From NCBI GenBank assembly GCA_030612785.1, contig JAUWNF010000278.1, positions 1 through 5,447 on the forward strand: a DNA stretch of 5,447 nucleotides. Direction: 5' to 3'. A model generated the notes under the pieces. That model ran no database searches. It saw only the letters and a list, made by a program, of their open reading frames with translations, and had not been told where the DNA came from. The position numbers were made by a program, and so were the translations under genes. Shown here one piece after another: positions 4,375-5,447 of this stretch (positions are counted from its first letter, which is position 1; each line of letters opens with the position of its first letter). This DNA is from Phycisphaerales bacterium (GTDB lineage: Bacteria > Planctomycetota > Phycisphaerae > UBA1845).

Positions 4375-5447
4375 ATGGCGCGACGAATCACGATCATCCT
4401 GCTGGTGGGGCTCGGCATCTATTCTGTGGCGTTGGTCGGCCTGCGCGGGTACGCGGGCTACGAGGATAGGATGCGCCATTACGCCGAGCTTGGCCGGCAG
4501 AACGCGCTGTTGGGGGCGCAGATGACGCAGTATGTCATCGAGAAAGCGATCGCCAACCACATCTTCGACTTGCGCACGGTTTTTGATGACGATTATCAGC
4601 TCATCGAGGGCAGCGACCCGCCCCGATACCACACCGGTTACGACCGCTACTTCGATCGGAACATCACTTTCCTTCAGGACGCTTTTCTGAACGCGGATCA
4701 GGTCTACTACGCCTATGCGGTGAACGACGACGGATACGTTCCCGTTCACACCAACCCGGAGTTGAGCAAACGCAGACTCGACGGGGATCGCCAGTCCGCA
4801 GGGGGACCGGAGCAAACGTACCTGGGAATGTGGTTCTACACGGATACTGAGGGATACGAATACTGGGAGTATTCGTCCCCGATCGTGATCCGGGGACGCC
4901 ACTGGGGGGAGTTCCGGGTGGGCATCCCAACCGGGTTGGTGCGGGCGATGGTCAAGAGGCGCGTCGCCGTGGTGTCCGGTTTTACCCTCACCGGCTCACT
5001 GGCGTTGGCTTCTCTGGTCTACTTTGTCGTGCGCAGGAAGCTCCGTCCGCTGGGCGAACTCGTCGGAGCCACATCTCGAATGGCCGATGGCGACCTGAGC
5101 GCGCGAGCGACGTGCGTTGCCGAGGACGAACTCGGCGATCTCGCCTACACGTTCAATTCGATGGCCGACAGGATTCAGGAATCACATACGACGCTGGAGC
5201 GCCGTGTCGCGGAACGCACGGCCGAGCTCGCAAAAGCTAACCAGGACATGCAGACCGAGATCACCGAGCGCAAGCAGGCCGAGAATGAACTGAGGGAGTC
5301 CAACAAGCGATTCGAGCATATTGTCCGGAGTTCAGGGGACTGGATCTGGGAGGTTGATGCGAATGTCAGATATACCTATGCATCGGGTAGGGTAAAAGAG
5401 ATCCTCGGATATGACCCTGAGGAAATCATCGGCAAGAGATCGGTTGA
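4375..5447 (+). CDS. Membrane sensor protein, Cache-like / HAMP / PAS, 3' end outside window (probable histidine kinase)
   Basis: The frame is open from ATG 4375 to the window end (357 complete codons, no stop). TM1 is residues about 4-24. The periplasmic sensor domain is about 25-193 and contains VYYAYAVNDDGYVPVHTN (110-127) and IVIRGRHWGEFRVGIP (170-185). This matches a Cache-like ligand-binding fold also seen in chemotaxis receptors, where a GYVPxHN-type loop and a GxHWGxxRVG strand are typical. TM2 is about 197-219. HAMP is about 220-270 (LRPLGELV, ADGDLSAR, EDELGDLAYTFNSMADRI). A charged coiled coil (274-308) leads to a PAS domain (about 309 onward) with GDWIWEVDAN (321-330) and YASGRVKEILGYDPEEIIGK (335-354). 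The output module, most likely HisKA/HATPase_c but possibly GGDEF, is beyond the window. GGAG at 4361-4364 lies 10 bases before the ATG, and AGGG at 4369-4372 is too close. It is probably co-transcribed with the binding lipoprotein 7 bases upstream. Confidence 0.85.
   Translation, partial: MARRITIILLVGLGIYSVALVGLRGYAGYEDRMRHYAELGRQNALLGAQMTQYVIEKAIANHIFDLRTVFDDDYQLIEGSDPPRYHTGYDRYFDRNITFLQDAFLNADQVYYAYAVNDDGYVPVHTNPELSKRRLDGDRQSAGGPEQTYLGMWFYTDTEGYEYWEYSSPIVIRGRHWGEFRVGIPTGLVRAMVKRRVAVVSGFTLTGSLALASLVYFVVRRKLRPLGELVGATSRMADGDLSARATCVAEDELGDLAYTFNSMADRIQESHTTLERRVAERTAELAKANQDMQTEITERKQAENELRESNKRFEHIVRSSGDWIWEVDANVRYTYASGRVKEILGYDPEEIIGKRSV

Noticed and set aside
3977..4525. 182-codon plus-strand frame overlapping the end of the lipoprotein and start of the sensor
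   Set aside because: Low-complexity Arg/Gly-rich translation in a shifted frame, lying across two well-supported genes.
4324..4902. 192-codon minus-strand open frame
   Set aside because: It is antisense to the sensor gene, whose TM, Cache and HAMP motifs are unmistakable; the antisense product shows no family.

Overview
The window is bacterial, GC-rich, and densely packed with genes, several of which start at GTG. No marker gene identifies the host. The families present (TauE/SafE, DUF364, DUF6125, a two-gene ArsP-like permease, and a binding lipoprotein paired with a Cache-HAMP-PAS sensor) are ones I associate with environmental, often anaerobic bacteria such as Desulfobacterota and Planctomycetota-like groups. 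The ACGCAGAG intergenic repeat points the same way. This placement is inference and weak.

Layout. Positions 2-1829 hold a plus-strand operon. It contains the C-terminal part of a TauE/SafE-type membrane permease (cut by the window edge), a DUF364 putative heavy-metal-chelation Rossmann-like protein that overlaps it by a GTGA junction, and a small cysteine-rich DUF6125 protein. A convergent intergenic stretch (1830-1984) carries a triple ACGCAGAG repeat and a long imperfect hairpin. Positions 1985-2991, on the minus strand, hold two overlapping genes that are the two halves of an ArsP-like (DUF318/PF03773) permease. A divergent intergenic region of 320 bases (2992-3311) is rich in perfect short hairpins, some mutually exclusive. 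On the minus strand it has features that may be the 5' remnant of a group II intron (low confidence). Positions 3312-5447, on the plus strand, hold a periplasmic-binding lipoprotein followed after 7 bases by a membrane sensor with a Cache-like periplasmic domain, a HAMP, a coiled coil and a PAS domain. The sensor runs off the window, and its output domain is not visible.

How the genes may work together. The last two genes look like a sensing pair: a tethered venus-flytrap lipoprotein that binds a small ligand, and a transmembrane receptor that could read it. No ABC permease or ATPase lies beside the binding protein in the window. The left half combines two unrelated exporters or permeases with two proteins of unknown function that carry conserved cysteines. 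This hints at handling of a metal, metalloid or sulfur compound, but nothing in the sequence fixes the substrate. Whether the right-hand sensor controls the left-hand genes is unknown.
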